Shown here one piece after another: positions 7,012 to 9,906 of a stretch of DNA of 9,906 nt. The DNA comes from Synergistaceae bacterium (GTDB lineage: Bacteria > Synergistota > Synergistia > Synergistales > Synergistaceae). The notes under the pieces were generated by a model. It was not told the origin of the DNA. It saw nothing but the letters and a program-made list of their open reading frames with translations, and made no database searches. A program made the translations under genes and the position numbers. Numbering within the stretch: the first letter of the stretch is position 1; each line of letters starts with the position of its first letter. The DNA lies in the NCBI GenBank assembly GCA_012728505.1, contig JAAYEY010000041.1, forward strand, positions 1 to 9,906, written 5' to 3'.

Positions 7012-7862
7012 AAGTTTTGGGCGCAATATGGAGTGGAGCAAGCGGATTGCTTCTAAATATTCTTCAGTTTTTTTACGGTCTCACAAACTCATTCGGTCTG
7101 TCAATAGTGCTATTGACCATAGCAGTAAGGGTAGTCCTCTATCCCCTTAACCAGAAACAGATGACCAGTATGCAGCAGATGCAGAAGATACAGCCAAGGC
7201 TTAAGGTGTTGCAGGAAAAATACGCAAATGATAAAGAGAAACTCAACCAAGAGACGATGCGTCTTTACAAGGAAAATAAAGTTAATCCGGCGGCAGGATG
7301 CCTTCCTCTGATTGTCCAGCTACCGATTCTTATCCTTCTTTTCAACGTCCTGAGGACGTTTGACTTTTCGGGGACTTCCTTTTTAGGAGTCCTTCTAGGT
7401 TCTTCAACCACTGCCGGCCTTGCACAGGCAGTCGGTGTTGCTGCGGATCCGACAGGAAACTACGGAGTGATGTCTGTGATTACAGGTATTCTTCAAAACC
7501 CATCGGGTCTGTCTAATGTCGGGCTCTATATAGGTAACCTTGTTTTGCTAATAGGTATCTCTTTCCTTACATGGGCTCAACAAAAGCTTTCTTCGGGAAG
7601 CAATCCACAGATGGCAATGATGAATACCGTAATGCCCTTCTTTATGGCTTTCATATGTCTTTCAATGCCTGGCGGAGTGATGCTTTACTGGGGGCTCTCA
7701 TCTCTTATAGGAGTAGTTCAACAGTATTTTGTAATGACTAAAACAAAACAGGAACTCGAGGTAAAGCCTGCCCTTCATAAGAATAAACCTTCGTCTGTTT
7801 TAGAAGAAGATGATGATGAATATGAGGATGACGATTATGAAGATGATGACGATGAAGAATAA
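7008..7862 (+). CDS. yidC: Membrane protein insertase YidC/SpoIIIJ/Oxa1 family, short form with acidic tail
   Basis: Inserts and folds membrane proteins, alone or with SecYEG. The 284 residues lack the large periplasmic domain of the E. coli protein and lack a lipoprotein Cys signal, resembling the SpoIIIJ/Oxa1 core. Membrane segments lie roughly at 12-45, 98-118, 170-190, 207-221 and 222-242. Arg41 in [10 protein letters not shown] matches the groove Arg of the family. The charged cytoplasmic hairpin spans about 48-95 ([20 protein letters not shown]). [15 protein letters not shown] (93-107) is the classic signature before the second core segment. Odd: the last 19 residues (266-284) are 17 Asp/Glu and 2 Tyr, whereas YidC tails are usually basic. 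GTG at 7008 shares bases with the yidD stop, with AGGTTAGG just upstream. The jag gene follows. Confidence 0.95.
   Translation: MKVLGAIWSGASGLLLNILQFFYGLTNSFGLSIVLLTIAVRVVLYPLNQKQMTSMQQMQKIQPRLKVLQEKYANDKEKLNQETMRLYKENKVNPAAGCLPLIVQLPILILLFNVLRTFDFSGTSFLGVLLGSSTTAGLAQAVGVAADPTGNYGVMSVITGILQNPSGLSNVGLYIGNLVLLIGISFLTWAQQKLSSGSNPQMAMMNTVMPFFMAFICLSMPGGVMLYWGLSSLIGVVQQYFVMTKTKQELEVKPALHKNKPSSVLEEDDDEYEDDDYEDDDDEE
7804..7859 (+). repeat. Low-complexity GAT/GAA tract encoding the acidic YidC tail
   Basis: About 56 bases are almost entirely GAT, GAC, GAA and GAG codons, broken only by two TAT codons. The tract could change length by replication slippage in triplets, which would alter the number of acidic residues without shifting the frame. 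Confidence 0.7.
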
Positions 7863-7898
7863 GCCGGATTTTATATGCGCCGCAATGAGGTGCGAATA

Positions 7899-8594
7899 AT
7901 GGACCGAAATATGGAAGAAAAATGTCCAATGCCTGAAATAGAATCCATTGTGATGGAGTGCGAGTCTATCGAAGAGGCTTGCCAAAAAGCAGCTGAGCTT
8001 TGGAATATAAAACCCGAAGACGTTGAGTCGGAAATAATTTCTGAGGATAAAAAACTCTTTGGCTTATTTGGATGCACATATAAAGTCAGGGTAAGGCCAT
8101 TTGCTCCCGCCTCCTTCATAAAATCTTGCCATTTTGTCAATGAGGTTCTTGAAAAAATGGATTTGGATCTCATACCGGAGCTTAACGAAGACGGAATGAT
8201 CAATCTTGTTGGAGAAGATGTGGGCGTTGTCATAGGAAGATACGGCGAGACCCTTAAGGCCCTGGAATACCTTACAAACCTTGCTTGTCACGATGACATG
8301 TCGACCCGTAGGGTACGTTTTGACTGTGGAGGTTATCGACTGCGCAGGGAGCAGACATTGACCAGGCTTGCTGAATCGATAGCAAGAGAATCTCTTCGTA
8401 AAGGAACACCGGTCAGCCTTGAACCAATGTCGAGCTGGGAAAGGCGCTTAGTTCATCTGGCCCTGAAAGACAACAAAGAAGTCGAGACGAAATCGATAGG
8501 AGAAGAACCGTCAAGACGTGTCCTTGTCTGTCCTATAGGACATAATGATAGGGGAAATAGAAGAACGTCACAGAGAACTTCACGCGACAGATAA
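7899..8594 (+). CDS. jag: RNA-binding protein Jag/KhpB (SpoIIIJ-associated)
   Basis: Jag (also KhpB or EloR) binds RNA and usually sits next to yidC; in some Gram-positive bacteria it pairs with KhpA and affects elongation and division. With this start it has 231 residues. A Jag-N domain covers about 15-60 (SIEEACQKAAELWNIKPEDV, then LFGLFG). A short linker is followed by the KH domain around 80-145, with the RNA-binding loop GRYG (113-116) in VGVVIGRYGETLKALEYL. The R3H domain spans about 147-212, with Arg182 and His186 in ERRLVHLALKD. The last 20 residues are Arg-rich (six Arg). ATG at 7899 is preferred because GAGGTG (7887-7892) lies 6 bases upstream; ATG at 7875 would add 8 residues and has only a weak site. 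It is the last gene of the rpmH cluster. Confidence 0.93.
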   Translation: MDRNMEEKCPMPEIESIVMECESIEEACQKAAELWNIKPEDVESEIISEDKKLFGLFGCTYKVRVRPFAPASFIKSCHFVNEVLEKMDLDLIPELNEDGMINLVGEDVGVVIGRYGETLKALEYLTNLACHDDMSTRRVRFDCGGYRLRREQTLTRLAESIARESLRKGTPVSLEPMSSWERRLVHLALKDNKEVETKSIGEEPSRRVLVCPIGHNDRGNRRTSQRTSRDR

Positions 8595-8636
8595 AAAAGT
8601 TGCATCATTTTTATGAAAAAATATAATAAAAAGACG

Positions 8637-8659
8637 CGTGAGGCAATTTTTGCCTCACG
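8637..8659. terminator. Intrinsic terminator after jag
   Basis: A 10-base stem, CGTGAGGCAA (8637-8646) with TTGCCTCACG (8650-8659), closes over a TTT loop. On the plus strand a moderate T-rich tail follows (TACTTTAATT). It probably ends the rpmH-to-jag transcript and separates it from htrA. The minus-strand tail (TCTTTTTATTATATTTTTTC) is also T-rich, so it could block transcription from the other side. Confidence 0.75.
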
Positions 8660-8711
8660 TACTTTAATTGGTTCCGCAATATTTTTACATCATTTGCCAT
8701 ACGTAGTATCC

Positions 8712-8742
8712 TTGATGCAAATTATCTTAAATTAACTACAAT
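8712..8742 (+). promoter_or_regulatory. Weak candidate promoter of the HtrA-type protease gene
   Basis: TTGATG (8712-8717) and TACAAT (8737-8742) are separated by 19 bases, longer than ideal. No better pair was found between the terminator at 8637-8659 and the ribosome site at 8777-8783. The rest of this 194-base gap is AT-rich with no recognised element. Confidence 0.3.
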
Positions 8743-8788
8743 GTTACTGTATTTGAATAATAATCAACAAAAACGTGGAGGTGTGTTC

Positions 8789-9906
8789 ATGAGTAAAGAA
8801 AAATTTATAACAACTCTCAAGAAATTTACCGCGGCCGCTGCTGCTGGGGCTCTATTGTTCGCCGGCGGAGCTTTTGGGACTTTTGTGGCGTCACAATATG
8901 CCGTTGTAAAGAATGCCGGTAACTCAGAGACTTTAACGACATCTTCAACTGTCGCAGGAGCATACGCACAGGATTTCCATAACGGAAATCCTATAGTTGC
9001 AATAGTTAAGAAAAGCTCTCCCGCTGTAGTAAACATCGACACAGAGAGCATGGTCAAACAGAAGATAATGACAAGCCCGTTTGGCGGAGATCCTTTTTTT
9101 GAAGAATTTTTTGGAGAGGATTTTTTTGGCGGTGGCGGTGGAACGAAGGAGAGAGTAGTACCTCAAAGGGGTAAGGGATCAGGTTTTATTGTGACCAAAG
9201 ATGGCTACATACTTACCAACAACCATGTTGTGGAGAACGCGGACAAGATTAAGGTCACGCTTCTTGACGGCAGGTCCTTTGACGCAAAAAAAATTGGAAG
9301 TGATCCAACATTTGATCTTGCCGTAATACAGATTAAGGCTCCTGACTTGCCTATGCTTGTTCTTGGAGACTCAGATGCGACCGAAGTCGGTGAATGGGTG
9401 GTAGCTATCGGTAACCCACTGGGTTTTGAAAATTCTGTCACAGCAGGAGTAATATCTGCAAAGAACAGAACCCTTCAGGCTCCCGGAATAAACTTCCAGG
9501 GTTTTATGCAGACGGACGCAGCAATCAACCCGGGAAACAGCGGAGGCCCTCTTATAGACCTCAACGGCAGAGTAGTGGGAATCAACACCGCTATTGTTCC
9601 TTATGCTCAGGGAATAGGTTTTGCTGTTCCTATCAACATGGCCAAGCAAATCATGGACGATCTTATACAACACGGAGAGGTCAGAAGAGGATGGCTTGGA
9701 GTGACGGTACAGCCTTTGACGGCGGCGCTTGTTGACGCTTATAAGATACCGGTCAAGGAAGGTTCGATTATTTCTGATGTACAGCGCAACTCGCCTGCGG
9801 ATAAGTACGGGCTTCAGAGAGGCGACGTTATAGTATCAATAGCCGGTAAGGCAGTTAAAAACAGCCAAGATGTGGTCTTTTCTGTGAGGAACAAGCTTGC
9901 CGGAGA
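8789..9906 (+). CDS. HtrA/DegP-family periplasmic serine protease (3' part missing)
   Basis: A predicted envelope protease and chaperone that removes misfolded proteins. The first 372 residues are visible. Residues 11-38 form a hydrophobic stretch after a Lys-rich start, acting as a signal peptide or membrane anchor; AYA-QDF at 58-63 could be a cleavage site but lies far from that core. A Phe/Gly-rich loop (97-118) precedes the trypsin-like domain (about 125-290). The catalytic triad is complete: His146 (TNNHVV), Asp177 (FDLAVI) and Ser251 (GNSGGPL). The first PDZ domain begins near 296 (VRRGWLGVTVQPL) and includes NSPADKYGLQRGDVIVSI (334-351); it is cut by the window end, so a second PDZ domain cannot be checked. 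ATG at 8789 has GGAGGTG (8777-8783) 5 bases before it. The gene stands alone after the jag terminator. DegP, DegQ and DegS types cannot be told apart here. Confidence 0.95.
   Translation, partial: MSKEKFITTLKKFTAAAAAGALLFAGGAFGTFVASQYAVVKNAGNSETLTTSSTVAGAYAQDFHNGNPIVAIVKKSSPAVVNIDTESMVKQKIMTSPFGGDPFFEEFFGEDFFGGGGGTKERVVPQRGKGSGFIVTKDGYILTNNHVVENADKIKVTLLDGRSFDAKKIGSDPTFDLAVIQIKAPDLPMLVLGDSDATEVGEWVVAIGNPLGFENSVTAGVISAKNRTLQAPGINFQGFMQTDAAINPGNSGGPLIDLNGRVVGINTAIVPYAQGIGFAVPINMAKQIMDDLIQHGEVRRGWLGVTVQPLTAALVDAYKIPVKEGSIISDVQRNSPADKYGLQRGDVIVSIAGKAVKNSQDVVFSVRNKLAG

Noticed and set aside
7875..7898. Earlier ATG start for jag
   Set aside because: It lacks a good ribosome site, while ATG at 7899 has GAGGTG 6 bases upstream. 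It remains possible and would add only 8 residues.
8580..8641. TCACGCG at the end of jag pairing with CGCGTGA at the terminator, as a possible antiterminator
   Set aside because: Only 7 base pairs across a 48-base gap, much weaker than the 10-base terminator stem, and no leader peptide or ligand site is visible.

Overview
The window looks like chromosomal DNA of an anaerobic, amino-acid-fermenting bacterium. The best guess is the phylum Synergistota (Synergistetes), with Clostridia as the main alternative. The reasons are a GrdE-type reductase subunit (glycine/sarcosine/betaine reductase, part of Stickland-like metabolism), a short YidC without a large periplasmic domain next to jag, and a periplasmic HtrA/DegP-type protease. 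The taxonomic call is inference from gene content and has not been tested by any search.

Layout. (1) Positions 1-782, minus strand: the first 260 codons of a GrdE-like component B subunit, including its Asn-Cys self-processing site. (2) Positions 783-924: a divergent control region with three perfect inverted repeats. (3) Positions 925-2088, plus: a CdaR/PucR-type regulator transcribed away from the reductase gene. (4) Positions 2142-5634, plus: a good sigma-70-type promoter followed by leuS and holA, overlapping by one base. (5) Positions 5635-5699: a strong hairpin between convergent holA and rpsT. (6) Positions 5700-5966, minus: rpsT, starting with TTG. (7) Positions 5967-6190: divergent promoters for rpsT and rpmH. 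(8) Positions 6191-8594, plus: the compact cluster rpmH-rnpA-yidD-yidC-jag, closed by a hairpin at 8637-8659. (9) Positions 8789-9906, plus: a serine protease of the HtrA/DegP family, cut by the window end in its first PDZ domain.

How the genes work together. The central part is housekeeping: leucyl-tRNA charging, the clamp-loader delta subunit, two ribosomal proteins, the RNase P protein, and a membrane-insertion module (YidD, YidC and the RNA-binding partner Jag). HtrA adds envelope protein quality control. The left edge is metabolic, and the CdaR-like regulator is the natural candidate to control the neighbouring reductase genes. No dnaA, oriC-like DnaA-box cluster, mobile element, tRNA, rRNA or CRISPR was seen, and no gene-free stretch exceeds 300 bases.

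I did not find a convincing new multi-gene system. The items most worth a second look are the divergent control region between the reductase gene and the regulator, the almost purely acidic C-terminal tail of YidC (family tails are usually basic), a changed residue in the RNase P protein signature motif, and the TTG start of rpsT.
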